Below are positions 23,800-37,980 of a stretch of 64,000 nt of DNA, one piece after another. Numbering within the stretch: position 1 is the stretch's first letter; every line of letters starts with the position of its first letter. The position numbers were made by a program, and so were the translations under genes. The stretch is from Oenanthe sinensis. Lineage: Eukaryota > Streptophyta > Magnoliopsida > Apiales > Apiaceae. The notes under the pieces are model-generated. The model was not told the origin of the DNA, did not search any database, and saw nothing but the letters and a program-made list of their open reading frames with translations. The DNA is taken from contig JAPMAC010000231.1 of NCBI GenBank assembly GCA_028671895.1, forward strand, positions 5,916,001 through 5,980,000. Direction: 5' to 3'.

Positions 23800-26700
23800 T
23801 TCCGAGTTCGAACGAGTCAAGAATAAAGCCTCAAATTGTTATGAATTATTTTGATGTTTAAACGAGCCAATAATGTTCCTATAAGAGTTTACAAGTTATT
23901 TCCATGTTCAAACGTGTCAAGAATGAAGCTACATGTTGTTTCCGAGTTCAAATGAGTCAAGAATCTAGCCTCAAATTGTTATGAATTATTTTGATGTTTA
24001 AACGAACCAATACTGTTCCTATAAGAGTTTACAAGTTGTTTCCATGTTCAAACGAGGCAAGAATGAAGCTACAAGCAGTTTCCGAGTTCGAACGAGTCAA
24101 GAATGAAGTCTCAAATTGTAACGAATTGTTTCGATTTTTAATCGAGCCAATAATGTTTCTACAATAGTTTACAAGTTGTTTCCATGTTCAAACGATGCAA
24201 AGATGAAGCTACAAGGTGTTTCCGAGTTCGAACGAGTCAAGAATGAAGCCTCAAATTGTTATGAATTATTTTGATGTTTAAACGAGTCAATAATGTTCCT
24301 ATAAGAGTTACAAGTTATTTCCATGTTCAAACGAGTCAAGAATGAAGCTACATGTTGTTTCCGAGTTCAAATGAGTTAAGAATGAAGCCTCAAATTGTTA
24401 TTAATTGTTTTGATGTTGAAACGAACCAATAATGTTCCTATAAGAGTTTACAAGTTGTTTCCATGTTCAAACAAGGCAAGAATAAAGCTACAAGGTGTTT
24501 CCGAGTTCGAACGAGTCAAGAATGAAGTCTTAAATTGTAATGAATTGTTTCGATTTTTAAACGAGCCAATAATGTTTCTACAATAGTTTACAAGTTGTTT
24601 CCATATTCAAACAAGTATTGAATAAAACTACAAGTTGTTTCCGAGTTCAATAGAGTCAAGAATGAAGCCTCAAATTGTTATGAATTATTTTGATGTTTAA
24701 ACGAGCCAATAATGTTCCTATAAGAGTTTACAAGTTATTTCCATGTTCAAACGAGTCAAGTATGAAGCTACATGTTGTTTCCGAGTTCAAATGAGTCAAG
24801 AATGAAGCCTCAAATTGTTATTAATTGTTTTGATGTTTAAACGACCAATAATGTTCCTATAAGAGTTTAAAAGTTGTTTCCATGTTCAAACGGGGCAAGA
24901 ATGAAGCTACAAGCTGTTTCCGAGTTCGAACGAGTCAAGAATGAAGTCTCAAATTGTAACGAATTGTTTCGATTTTTAAACGAGCCAATAATGCTCCTAC
25001 AAGTGTTTACAAGTTGGTTCCATGTTCAAACGAGTCAAGAATGAAGCTACAAATTTTTTCCGAGTTCGAACGATTCAAGAATGAAGTCTTAAATTGTTAT
25101 GAATCGTTTTGATGTTTAAATGAGCCAATAATTCTCTTACATGTGTTTACAAGTTGTGTCCATATTCAAACGAGTCAAGAATGAAGCTACATGTTGTTTT
25201 CGAGTTCAAAAGAGTCAAGAATGAAGTCTCAAATTGTTATGAATTGTTTTGATGTTTAAACGAGCCAGTAATGTTCCTATAAGAGTTTACAAGTTGTTTC
25301 CATGTTCAAACGAGTCAAGAATGAAGCTACAAGTTGTTTCCGAGTTCGAACGAGTCAAGAATGAAGCCTCAAATTGTTATGAATTATTTTGATGTTTAAA
25401 CGAGCCAATAATGTTCCTATAAGAGTTTACAAGTTATTTCCATGTTCAAACGAGTCAAGAATGAAACTACATGTTGTTTCCGAGTTCAAATGAGTCAAGA
25501 ATCTAGCCTCAAATTGTTATGAATTATTTTGATGTTTAAACGAACCAATACTGTTCCTATAAGAGTTTACAAGTTGTTTCCATGTTCAAACGAGGCAAGA
25601 ATGAAGCTACAAGTTGTTTCCGAGTTCGAACGAGTCAAGAATGAAGCCTCAAATTGTTATGAATTATTTTGATGTTTAAACGAGCCAATAATGTTCCTAT
25701 TAGAGTTTACAAGTTATTTCCATGTTCAAACGAGTCAAGAATGAAGCTACATGTTGTTTCCGAGTTCAAATGAGTCAAGAATCTAGCCTCAAATTGTTAT
25801 GAATTATTTTGATGTTTAAACGAACCAATACTGTTCCTATAAGAGTTTACAAGTTGTTTCCATGTTCAAACGAGGCAAGAATGAAGCTACAAGCTGTTTC
25901 CGAGTTCGAACGAGTCAAGAATGAAGTCTCAAATTGTAACGAATTGTTTCGATTTTTAATCGAGCCAATAATGTTTCTACAATAGTTTACAAGTTGTTTC
26001 CATGTTCAAACGATGCAAAGATGAAGCTACAAGGTGTTTCCGAGTTCGAACGAGTCAAGAATGAAGCCTCAAATTGTTATGAATTATTTTGATGTTTAAA
26101 CGAGTCAATAATGTTCCTATAAGAGTTACAAGTTATTTCCATGTTCAAACGAGTCAAGAATGAAGCTACATGTTGTTTCCGAGTTCAAATGAGTTAAGAA
26201 TGAAGCCTCAAATTGTTATTAATTGTTTTGATGTTGAAACGAACCAATAATGTTCCTATAAGAGTTTACAAGTTGTTTCCATGTTCAAACAAGGCAAGAA
26301 TAAAGCTACAAGGTGTTTCCGAGTTCGAACGAGTCAAGAATGAAGTCTTAAATTGTAATGAATTGTTTCGATTTTTAAACGAGCCAATAATGTTTCTACA
26401 ATAGTTTACAAGTTGTTTCCATATTCAAACAAGTAATGAATAAAACTACAAGTTGTTTCCGAGTTCAATAGAGTCAAGAATGAAGCCTCAAATTGTTATG
26501 AATTATTTTGATGTTTAAACGAGCCAATAATGTTCCTATAAGAGTTTACAAGTTATTTCCATTTTCAAACGAGTCAAGTATGAAGCTACATGTTGTTTCC
26601 GAGTTCAAATGAGTCAAGAATGAAGCCTCAAATTGTTATTAATTGTTTTGATGTTTAAACGACCAATAATGTTCCTATAAGAGTTTAAAAGTTGTTTCCA

Positions 26701-28250
26701 TGTTCAAACGGGGCAAGAATGAAGCTACAAGCTGTTTCCGAGTTCGAACGAGTCAAGAATGAAGTCTCAAATTGTAACGAATTGTTTCGATTTTTAAACG
26801 AGCCAATAATGCTCCTACAAGTGTTTACAAGTTGGTTCCATGTTCAAACGAGTCAAGAATGAAGCTACAAATTTTTTCCGAGTTCGAACGATTCAAGAAT
26901 GAAGTCTTAAATTGTTATGAATCGTTTTGATGTTTAAATGAGCCAATAATTCTCTTACATGTGTTTACAAGTTGTGTCCATATTCAAACGAGTCAAGAAT
27001 GAAGCTACATGTTGTTTCCGAGTTCAAAAGAGTCAAGAATGAAGTCTCAAATTGTTATGAATTGTTTTGATGTTTAAACGAGCCAGTAATGTTCCTATAA
27101 GAGTTTACAAGTTGTTTCCATGTTCAAACGAGTCAAGAATGAAGCTACAAGTTGTTTCCGAGTTCGAACGAGTCAAGAATGAAGCCTCAAATTGTTATGA
27201 ATTATTTTGATGTTTAAACGAGTCAATAATGTTCCTATAAGAGTTACAAGTTATTTCCATGTTCAAACGAGTCAAGAATGAAGCTACATGTTGTTTCCGA
27301 GTTCAAATGAGTTAAGAATGAAGCCTCAAATTGTTATTAATTGTTTTGATGTTGAAACGAACCAATAATGTTCCTATAAGAGTTTACAAGTTGTTTCCAT
27401 GTTCAAACAAGGCAAGAATAAAGCTACAAGGTGTTTCCGAGTTCGAACGAGTCAAGAATGAAGTCTTAAATTGTAATGAATTGTTTCGATTTTTAAACGA
27501 GCCAATAATGTTTCTACAATAGTTTACAAGTTGTTTCCATATTCAAACAAGTAATGAATAAAACTACAAGTTGTTTCCGAGTTCAATAGAGTCAAGAATG
27601 AAGCCTCAAATTGTTATGAATTATTTTGATGTTTAAACGAGCCAATAATGTTCCTATAAGAGTTTACAAGTTATTTCCATTTTCAAACGAGTCAAGTATG
27701 AAGCTACATGTTGTTTCCGAGTTCAAATGAGTCAAGAATGAAGCCTCAAATTGTTATTAATTGTTTTGATGTTTAAACGACCAATAATGTTCCTATAAGA
27801 GTTTAAAAGTTGTTTCCATGTTCAAACGGGGCAAGAATGAAGCTACAAGCTGTTTCCGAGTTCGAACGAGTCAAGAATGAAGTCTCAAATTGTAACGAAT
27901 TGTTTCGATTTTTAAACGAGCCAATAATGCTCCTACAAGTGTTTACAAGTTGGTTCCATGTTCAAACGAGTCAAGAATGAAGCTACAAATTTTTTCCGAG
28001 TTCGAACGATTCAAGAATGAAGTCTTAAATTGTTATGAATCGTTTTGATGTTTAAATGAGCCAATAATTCTCTTACATGTGTTTACAAGTTGTGTCCATA
28101 TTCAAACGAGTCAAGAATGAAGCTACATGTTGTTTCCGAGTTCAAAAGAGTCAAGAATGAAGTCTCAAATTGTTATGAATTGTTTTGATGTTTAAACGAG
28201 CCAGTAATGTTCCTATAAGAGTTTACAAGTTGTTTCCATGTTCAAACGAG
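23800..28250 (+). repeat. 1818-bp / 1118-bp higher-order repeat
   Basis: A 13-monomer unit (1818 bp) is followed by 8-monomer spacing (1118 bp). ATCTAGCC lies at 23963 and 25781, and CGATGCAAAG at 24193 and 26011, both 1818 apart. The block starting GTCAATAATG recurs at about 26103 and 27221, 1118 apart. The third copy ends near 28.25 kb. The 1118 form lacks five consecutive monomers (700 bp). Matching parts are almost identical, including a two-base loss (ACGACCAATA) near 24841, 26659 and 27777. Confidence 0.9.
25461..25820 (+). repeat. 280-bp dimer duplication inside the 1818-bp unit
   Basis: The rare ATCTAGCCTC is at 25501 and again at 25781, exactly two monomers apart, each time followed by AACCAATACTG. 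Only one such site exists in the preceding unit (23963). A dimer was therefore added locally or taken up from the adjoining unit at the join between two 1818-bp copies. Confidence 0.75.
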
Positions 28251-30000
28251 TCAAAAATGAAGCTACAAAATTTTTCCGAGTTCGAACGATTCAAGAATGA
28301 AGTCTCAAATTATTATGAATTGTTTTGATGTTTAAATGAGCCAATAATTCTCTTACATGTGTTTACAAGTTGTGTCCATGTTCAAACGAGTCAAGAATGA
28401 AGCTACATATTGTTTCCGTGTTCAAAAGAGTCAAGAATGAAGTCTCAAATTGTTATGAATTGTTCTGATGTTTAAACGAGCCAATAATGTTCCTATAAGA
28501 GTTTACAAGTTGTTTCCATGTTCAAACGAGTCAAAAATGAAGCTACAAGTTGTTTCCGAGTTCGAACGAGTCAAAAATGAAGCCTCAAACTGTTATGAAT
28601 TATTTTGATGTTTAAACGAGCCAATAATGTTCCTATAAGAGTTTACAAGTTATTTCCATGTTCAAACGAGTCAAGAATGAAGCTACATGTTGTTTCCGAG
28701 TTCAAATGAGTTAAGAATGAAGCCTCAAATTGTTATGAATTGTTTTGATGTTGAAATGAACCAATAATGTTCCTATAAGAGTTTACAAGTTGTTACCATG
28801 TTCAAACGATGCAAAGATGAAGCTACAAGGTGTTTCCGAGTTCGAACGAGTCAAGAATGAAGCCTCAAATTGTTATGAATTATTTTGATGTTTAAACGAG
28901 TCAATAATGTTCCTATAAGAGTTACAAGTTATTTCCATGTTCAAACGAGTCAAGAATGAAGCTACATGTTGTTTCCGAGTTCAAATGAGTTAAGAATGAA
29001 GCCTCAAATTGTTATTAATTGTTTTGATGTTGAAACGAACCAATAATGTTCCTATAAGAATTTACAAGTTGTTTCCATGTTTAAACGAGTCAAGAATGAA
29101 GCTACAAGTTGTTTCCGAGTTTGAACGAGTCAAGAATGAAGTCTTAAATTGTTATGAATTGTTTTGATGTTTAAACGAGCCAATAATGCTCCTACATGTG
29201 TTTACAAGTTGTGTCCATGTTCAAACGAGTCATGATTGAAGCTTCAAGTTGTTTCCGAGTTCGAACGAGTCAAGAATGAAGCCTCAAATTGTTATGATTT
29301 TTTTTATATTTAAACGAGCCAATAATGCTCCTACAAGTGTTTACAAGTTGTTTCCATGTTCAAACGAGTCAAGAATGAAGCTACAAATTTTTTCCGAGTT
29401 CGAACGATTCAAGAATGAAGTCTCAAATTGTTATGAATTGTTTTGATGTTTAAATGAGCCAATAATTTTCTTACATGTGTTTACAAGTTGTGTCCATGTT
29501 CAAACGAGTCAAGAATGAAGCTACATGTTGTTTCCGAGTTCAAAAGAGTCAAGAATGAAGTCTTAAATTGTTATGAATTGTTTTGATGTTTAAACGAGCC
29601 AATAATGTTCCTATAAGAGTTTACAAGTTGTTTCCATGTTCAAACGAGTCAAGAATTAAGCTACAAGTTGTTTCCGAGTTCGAACGAGTCAAAAATGAAG
29701 CCTCAAATTGTTATGAATTATTTTAATGTTTAAATGAGCCAATAATGTTCCTATAAGAGTTTACAAGTTATTTCCATGTTCAAACGAGTCAAGAATGAAG
29801 CTACAAGTTGTTTTCGAGTTCAAATGAGTCAACAATGAAGCCTCAAATTGTTATGAATTGTTTTGATGTTTAAACGAACCAATAATGTTCCTATAAGAGT
29901 TTACAAGTTTTTTCCATGTTCAAACGAGGCAAGAATGAAGCTACAAGCTGTTTCCGAGTTCGAACGAGTCAAGAATGAAGTCTCAAATTGTAACGAATTG
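28251..30000 (+). repeat. Mixed monomers with fragments of the 1818-bp unit
   Basis: A dimer-length offset of 280 bp links about 27.98 to 28.26 kb (AAATTTTTTCCGAG against AAAATTTTTCCGAG). At about 28.80-29.05 kb a piece of the preceding HOR returns, with CGATGCAAAG and then GTTGAAACGAACC. From 29.06 kb the usual run of classes follows: TTTAAACGAG, TCTTAAATTG, GCTCCTAC, then GTCATGATTG. Confidence 0.8.
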
Positions 30001-33000
30001 TTTCGATTTTTAAACGAGCCAATAATGTTTCTACAATAGTTTACAAGTTGTTTCCATATTCAAATGAGTAATGAATGAAACTACAAGTTGTTTCCGAGTT
30101 TGAACGAGTCAAGAATGAAGCCTCAAATTGTTATGAATTGTTTTGATGTTTAAACGAACCAATAATGTTCCTATAAGAGTTTACAAGTTGTTTCCATGTT
30201 CAAACGAGGCAAGAATGAAGCTACAAGATGTTTCCGAGTTCGAACGAGTCAAGAATGAAGTCTCAAATTGTAACGAATTGTTTCGATTTTTAAACGAGCC
30301 AATAATGTTTCTACAATAGTTTACAAGTTGTTTCCATGTTCTAACGAGTCAAGAATGAAACTACAAGTTGTTTCCGAGTTCGAACGAGTCAAGATTTAAG
30401 CCTTAAATTGTTATGAATTGTTTTCATGTTGAAACGAGCCAATAATGTTCGTAAAAGAATTTACAAGTTGTTTCAATGTTTAAACGAGTCAAGAATGAAG
30501 CTACAAGTTGTTTCCGAGTTTGAACGAGTCAAGAATGAAGTCTTAAATTGTTATGAATTGTTTTGATGTTTAAACGAGCCAATAATGCTCCTACAAGTGT
30601 TTACAAGTTGTGTCCATGTTCAAACGAGTCATGATTGAAGCTTCAAGTTGTTTCCGAGTTCGAACGAGTTAAGAATTAAGCCTTAAATTGTTATGAATTG
30701 TTTTCATGTTGAAACGAGCCAATAATGTTCCCACAAGAGTTAACAAATTGTTTCCATGTTCAAACGAGTAAAGAATGAAGCTACAAGTTGTTTCCGAGTT
30801 CGAACGATTCAAAATGAAGCCTCAAATTGTTATGAATTGTTTTGATGTTTAAATGAGCCAATAATTCTCTTACATGTGTTTACAAGTTGTGTCCATGTTC
30901 AAACGAGTCAAGAATGAAGCTACATGTTGTTTCCGAGTTCAAAAGAGTCAAGAATGAAGTCTCAAATTGTTATGAATTGTTTTGATGTTTAAACGAGACA
31001 ATAATGTTCCTATAAGAGTTTACAAGTTGTTTCCATGTTCAAACGAGTCAAGAATGAAGCTACAAGTTGTTTCCGAGTTCGAACGAGTCAAGAATGAAGC
31101 CTCAATTTTTTATTAATTGTTTTCATGTTTAAACGAGCAAATAATGTTTCTACAAGAATTTACAAGTTGTTTTCATGTTCAAACGAGTCAAGAATGAAGC
31201 TACAAGTTGTTTCCGAGTTTGAACGAGTCAAGAATTAAGCCTCAAATTGTTATGAATTGTTTTCATGTTGAAACGAGCCAATAATGTTCCTAAAAGAATT
31301 TACAAGTTGTTTCCATGTTTAAACGAGTCAAGAATGAAGCTACAAGTTGTTTCCGAGTTTGAACGAGTCAAGAATGAAGTCTTAAATTGTTATGAATTGT
31401 TTTGATGTTTAAACGAGCCAATAATGCTCCTACAAGTGTTTACAAGTTGTGTCCATGTTCAAACGAGTCATGATTGAAGCTTCAAGTTGTTTCCGAGTTC
31501 GAACGAGTCAAGAATGAAGCCTCAAATTGGTATGAATTTTTTTGATATTTAAACGAGCCAATAATGCTCCTACAAGTGTTTCAAGTTGTTTCCATGTTCA
31601 AACGAGTCAAGAATGAAGCTACAAATTTTTTCCGAGTTCGAACGATTCAAGAATGAAGTCTCAAATTGTTATGAATTGTTTTGATGTTTAAATGAGCCAA
31701 TAATTCTCTTACATGTGTTTACAAGTTGTGTCCATGTTCAAACGACTCAAGAATGAAGCTACATGTTGTTTCCGAGTTCAATAGAGTCAAGAATGAAGCC
31801 TCAAATTGTTATGAATTATTTTGATGTTTAAACGAGCCAATAATGTTCCTATAAGAGTTTCAAGTTATTTCCATGTTCAAACGAGTCAAGAATGAAGCTA
31901 CATGTTGTTTCCGAGTTCAAATGAGTCAAGAATGAAGCCTCAAATTGTTATGAATTGTTTTGATGTTTAAACGAACCAATAATGTTCCTATAAGAGTTTA
32001 AAAGTAGTTTCCATGTTCAAACGAGGCAAGAATGAAGCTACACGCTGTTTCCGAGTTCGAACGAGTCAAGAATGAAGTCTCAAATTATAACGAATTGTTT
32101 CAATTTTTAAACGAGCCAATAATGCTCCTACAAGTGTTTACAAGTTGGTTCCATGTTCAAACGAGTCAAGAATAAAGCTGCAAATTTTTTCCGAGTTCGA
32201 ACGATTCAAGAATGAAGTTTCAAATTGTTATGAATTGTTTTGATGTTTAAATGAGCCAATAATTCTCTTACATGTGTTTACAAGTTGTGTCCATATTCAA
32301 ACGAGTCAAAAATGAAGCTACATGTTGTTTCCGAGTTCAAAAGAGTCAAGAATGAAGTCTCAAATTGTTATGAATTGTTTTGATGTTTAAACGAGCCAGT
32401 AATGTTCCTATAAGAGTTTACAAGTTGTTTCCATGTTCAAACGAGTCAAGTATGAAGATACAAGTTGTTTCCGAGTTCGAACGAGTCAAGAATGAAGCCT
32501 CAAATTGTTATGAATTATTTTGATGTTTAAACGAGCCAATAATGTTCCTATAAGAGTTTACAAGTTATTTCCATGTTCAAACGAGTCAAGAATGAAACTA
32601 CATGTTGTTTCCGAGTTCAAATGAGTCAAGAATGAAGCCTCAAATTGTTATGAATTGTTTTGATGTTTAAACGAACCAATAATGTTCCTATAAGAGTTTA
32701 CAAGTTGTTTACATGTTCAAACGAGGCAAGAATGAAGCTACAAGCTGTTTCCGAGTTCGAACGAGTCAAGAATGAAGTCTCAAATTGTAACGAATTGTTT
32801 CGATTTTTAAACGAGCCAATAATGTTTCTACAATAGTTTACAAGTTGTTTCCATATTCAAATGAGTAATGAATGAAACTACAAGTTGTTTCCGAGTTTGA
32901 ACGAGTCAAGAATGAAGCCTCAAATTGTTATGAATTGTTTTGATGTTTAAACGAACCAATAATGTTCCTATAAGAGTTTACAAGTTGTTTCCATGTTCAA

Positions 33001-35800
33001 ACGAGGCAAGAATGAAGCTACAAGATGTTTCCGAGTTCGAACGAGTCAAGAATGAAGTCTCAAATTGTAACGAATTGTTTCGATTTTTAAACGAGCCAAT
33101 AATGTTTCTACAATAGTTTACAAGTTGTTTCCATGTTCTAACAAGTCAAGAATGAAACTACAAGTTGTTTCCGAGTTCGAACGAGTCAAGATTTAAGCCT
33201 TAAATTGTTATGAATTGTTTTCATGTTGAAACGAGCCAATAATGTTCGTAAAAGAATTTACAAGTTGTTTCAATGTTTGAACGAGTCAAGAATGAAGCTA
33301 CAAGTTGTTTCCGAGTTTGAACGAGTCAAGAATGAAGTCTTAAATTGTTATGAATTGTTTTGATGTTTAAACGAGCCAATAATGCTCCTACAAGTGTTTA
33401 CAAGTTGTGTCCATGTTCAAACGAGTCATGATTGAAGCTTCAAGTTGTTTCCGAGTTCGAACGAGTTAAGAATTAAGCCTTAAATTGTTATGAATTGTTT
33501 TCATGTTGAAACGAGCCAATAATGTTCCCACAAGAGTTAACAAATTGTTTCCATGTTCAAACGAGTAAAGAATGAAGCTACAAGTTGTTTCCGAGTTCGA
33601 ACGATTCAAAATGAAGCCTCAAATTGTTATGAATTGTTTTGATGTTTAAATGAGCCAATAATTCTCTTACATGTGTTTACAAGTTGTGTCCATGTTCAAA
33701 CGAGTCAAGAATGAAGCTACATGTTGTTTCCGAGTTCAAAAGAGTCAAGAATGAAGTCTCAAATTGTTATGAATTGTTTTGATGTTTAAACGAGACAATA
33801 ATGTTCCTATAAGAGTTTACAAGTTGTTTCCATGTTCAAACGAGTCAAGAATGAAGCTACAAGTTGTTTCCGAGTTCGAACGAGTCAAGAATGAAGCCTC
33901 AATTTTTTATTAATTGTTTTCATGTTTAAACGAGCAAATAATGTTTCTACAAGAATTTACAAGTTGTTTTCATGTTCAAACGAGTCAAGAATGAAGCTAC
34001 AAGTTGTTTCCGAGTTTGAACGAGTCAAGAATTAAGCCTCAAATTGTTATGAATTGTTTTCATGTTGAAACGAGCCAATAATGTTCCTAAAAGAATTTAC
34101 AAGTTGTTTCCATGTTTAAACGAGTCAAGAATGAAGCTACAAGTTGTTTCCGAGTTTGAACGAGTCAAGAATGAAGTCTTAAATTGTTATGAATTGTTTT
34201 GATGTTTAAACGAGCCAATAATGCTCCTACAAGTGTTTACAAGTTGTGTCCATGTTCAAACGAGTCATGATTGAAGCTTCAAGTTGTTTCCGAGTTCGAA
34301 CGAGTCAAGAATGAAGCCTCAAATTGGTATGAATTTTTTTGATATTTAAACGAGCCAATAATGCTCCTACAAGTGTTTCAAGTTGTTTCCATGTTCAAAC
34401 GAGTCAAGAATGAAGCTACAAATTTTTTCCGAGTTCGAACGATTCAAGAATGAAGTCTCAAATTGTTATGAATTGTTTTGATGTTTAAATGAGCCAATAA
34501 TTCTCTTACATGTGTTTACAAGTTGTGTCCATGTTCAAACGACTCAAGAATGAAGCTACATGTTGTTTCCGAGTTCAATAGAGTCAAGAATGAAGCCTCA
34601 AATTGTTATGAATTATTTTGATGTTTAAACGAGCCAATAATGTTCCTATAAGAGTTTCAAGTTATTTCCATGTTCAAACGAGTCAAGAATGAAGCTACAT
34701 GTTGTTTCCGAGTTCAAATGAGTCAAGAATGAAGCCTCAAATTGTTATGAATTGTTTTGATGTTTAAACGAACCAATAATGTTCCTATAAGAGTTTAAAA
34801 GTAGTTTCCATGTTCAAACGAGGCAAGAATGAAGCTACACGCTGTTTCCGAGTTCGAACGAGTCAAGAATGAAGTCTCAAATTATAACGAATTGTTTCAA
34901 TTTTTAAACGAGCCAATAATGCTCCTACAAGTGTTTACAAGTTGGTTCCATGTTCAAACGAGTCAAGAATAAAGCTGCAAATTTTTTCCGAGTTCGAACG
35001 ATTCAAGAATGAAGTTTCAAATTGTTATGAATTGTTTTGATGTTTAAATGAGCCAATAATTCTCTTACATGTGTTTACAAGTTGTGTCCATATTCAAACG
35101 AGTCAAAAATGAAGCTACATGTTGTTTCCGAGTTCAAAAGAGTCAAGAATGAAGTCTCAAATTGTTATGAATTGTTTTGATGTTTAAACGAGCCAGTAAT
35201 GTTCCTATAAGAGTTTACAAGTTGTTTCCATGTTCAAACGAGTCAAGAATGAAGATACAAGTTGTTTCCGAGTTCGAACGAGTCAAGAATGAAGCCTCAA
35301 ATTGTTATGAATTATTTTTATGTTTAAACGAGCCAATAATGTTCCTATAAGAGTTTACAAGTTATTTCCATGTTCAAACGAGTCAAGAATGAAACTACAT
35401 GTTGTTTCCGAGTTCAAATGAGTCAAGAATGAAGCCTCAAATTGTTATGAATTGTTTTGATGTTTAAACGAACCAATAATGTTCCTATAAGAGTTTACAA
35501 GTTGTTTACATGTTCAAACGAGGCAAGAATGAAGCTACAAGCTGTTTCCGAGTTCGAACGAGTCAAGAATGAAGTCTCAAATTGTAACGAATTGTTTCGA
35601 TTTTTAAACGAGCCAATAATGTTTCTACAATAGTTTACAAGTTGTTTCCATATTCAAATGAGTAATGAATGAAACTACAAGTTGTTTCCGAGTTTGAACG
35701 AGTCAAGAATGAAGCCTCAAATTGTTATGAATTGTTTTGATGTTTAAACGAACCAATAATGTTCCTATAAGAGTTTACAAGTTGTTTCCATGTTCAAACG
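30001..35800 (+). repeat. 2797-bp tandem duplication (20-mer)
   Basis: Two copies of about 2.8 kb meet near 32.9 kb. CTCAAATTGG, a rare variant, is at 31521 and 34318, and CAATGTTT (in place of CCATG) is at 30474 and 33271, both 2797 apart. The length is twenty monomers minus three bases. Similarity weakens left of about 29.95 kb and right of 35.8 kb. Single differences are scattered, for example TTTAAACG against TTTGAACG after the CAATG site. Confidence 0.88.
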
Positions 35801-36230
35801 AGGCAAGAATGAAGCTACAAGCTGTTTCCGAGTTCGAACGAGTCAAGAAAGAAGTCTCAAATTGTAACGAATTGTTTCGATTTTTAAACGAGCCAATAAT
35901 GTTTCTACAATAGTTTACAAGTTATTTCCATATTCAAATGAGTAATTAATGAAACTACAAGTTGTTTCCGAGTTTGAACGAGTCAAGAATGAAGACTCAA
36001 ATTGTTATGAATTGTTTTGATGTTAAACGAACCAATCATGTTCCTATAAGAGTTTACAAGTTGTTTCCATGATCAAACGAGGCAAGAATGAAGCTTCAAG
36101 CTGCTTCCGAGTTCGAACGAGTCAAGAATGAAGTCTCAAATTGTAACGAATTGTTTCGATTTTTAAACGAGCCAATAATGTTTCTACAATAGTTTACAAG
36201 TTGTTTCCATGTTCAAACGAGTCAAGAATT
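35460..36230 (+). repeat. 280-bp dimer triplication
   Basis: CGAGGCAAG recurs at 35519, 35799 and 36078, so a two-monomer unit is repeated three times at 280 and 279 bp. Each dimer pairs a box C of the CGATTTTTAAACG, CAATAG class with a monomer containing GAGTAATGAATG or its variant GAGTAATTAATG. The dimer also occurs twice in a row inside each 2797-bp unit, so the third copy is a local addition. Confidence 0.8.
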
Positions 36231-36299
36231 AAGCCTCAAATTGTTATGAATTGTTTTCATGTTGAAACGAGCCAATAATGTTCGTAAAAGAATTTACAA

Positions 36300-37980
36300 G
36301 TTGTTTCAATGTTTAAACGAGTCAAGAATGAAGCTACAAGTTGTTTCCGAGTTTGAACGAGTCAAGAATGAAGTCTTAAATTGTTATGAATTGTTTTGAT
36401 GTTTAAACGAGCCAATAATGCTCCTACAAGTGTTTACAAGTTGTGTCCATGTTCAAAGGAGTCATGATTGAAGCTTCAAGTTGTTTCCGAGTTCGAACGA
36501 GTTAAGAATTAAGCCTTAAATTGTTATGAATTGTTTTCATGTTGAAACGAGCCAATAATGTTCCCACAAGAGGTAACAAATTGTTTCCATGTTCAAACGA
36601 GTACAGAATGAAGCTACAAGTTGTTTCCGAGTTCGAACGATTCAAAATGAAGCCTCAAATTGTTATGAATTGTTTTGATGTTTAAATGAGCCAATAATGC
36701 TCTTAGAAGTGTTTACAAGTTGTGTGCATGTTCAAACGAGTCAAGAATGAAGCTACAAGTTGTTTCCGAGTTCGAACGAGTCAAGAATGAAGCCTCAATT
36801 TTTTATGAATTGTTTTCATGTTTAAACGAGCCAATAATGCTCCAACAAGTGTTTACTAGTTGTTTCCATGTTCAAACGAGGCAAGAATAAAGCTACAAGC
36901 TGTTTCCGAGTTCGAACGAGTCAAGAATGAAGTCTCAAATTGTCACGAATTGTTTCGATTTTTAAACGAGCCAATAATGTTTCTACAATAGTTTACAAGT
37001 TGTTTCCATGTTCAAACGAGTCAAGAATGAAACTACAAGTTGTTTCCGAGTTCGAACGAGTCAAGAATTAAGCCTCAAATTGTTATGAATTGTTTTCATG
37101 TTGAAACGAGCCAATAATGTTCGTAAAAGAATTTACAAGTTATTTCAATGTTTAAACGAGTCAAGAATGAAGCTACAAGTTGTTTCCGAGTTTGAACGAG
37201 TCAAGAATGAAGTCTTAAATTGTTATGAATTGTTTTGATGTTTAAACGAGCCAATAATGCTCCTACAAGTGTTTACAAGTTGTGTCCATGTTCAAAGGAG
37301 TCATGATTGAAGCTTCAAGTTGTTTCCGAGTTCGAACGAGTTAAGAATTAAGCCTTAAATTGTTATGAATTGTTTTCATATTGAAACGAGCCAATAATGT
37401 TCCCACAAGAGTTAACAAATTGTTTCCATGTTCAAACGAGTAAAGAAAGAAGCTACAAGTTGTTTCCGAGTTCGAACGATTCAAAATGAAGCTTCAAATT
37501 GTTATGAATTGTTTTGATGTTTAAATGAGCCAATAATGCTCTTAGAAGTGTTTACAAGTTGTGTCCATGTTCAAACGAGTCAAGAATGAAGCTATAAGTT
37601 GTTTCCGAGTTCGAACGAGTCAAGAATGAAGCCTCATTTTTTATGAATTGTTTTCATGTTTAAACGAGCCAATAATGCTCCAACAAGTGTTTACTAGTTG
37701 TTTCCATGTTCAAACGAGGCAAGAATGAAGCTACAAGCTGTTTCCAAGTTCGAATGAGTCAAGAATGAAGTCTCAAATTGTTACGAATTGTTTTGATTTT
37801 TAAACGAGCCTATAATGTTTCTACAATAGTTTACAAGTTGTTTCCATGTTCAAACGAGTCAAGAATGATTCTACAAGTTGTTTCCGAGTTCGAACGAGTC
37901 AAGAATTAAGCCTCAAATTGTTATGAATTGTTTTCATGTTGAAACGAGCCAATAATGTTCGTAAAAGAATTTACAAGTTA
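36300..37980 (+). repeat. 839-bp internal repeat (6-mer)
   Basis: Inside the first 3636-bp unit, CAATGTTT recurs at 36307 and 37146, and GTTCAAAGGAGTCATG at about 36454 and 37293, both 839 bp apart (six monomers minus one base). The second 3636-bp unit carries the same internal pair near 40.09 and 40.93 kb. The 6-mer therefore duplicated before the 26-mer did. Confidence 0.82.
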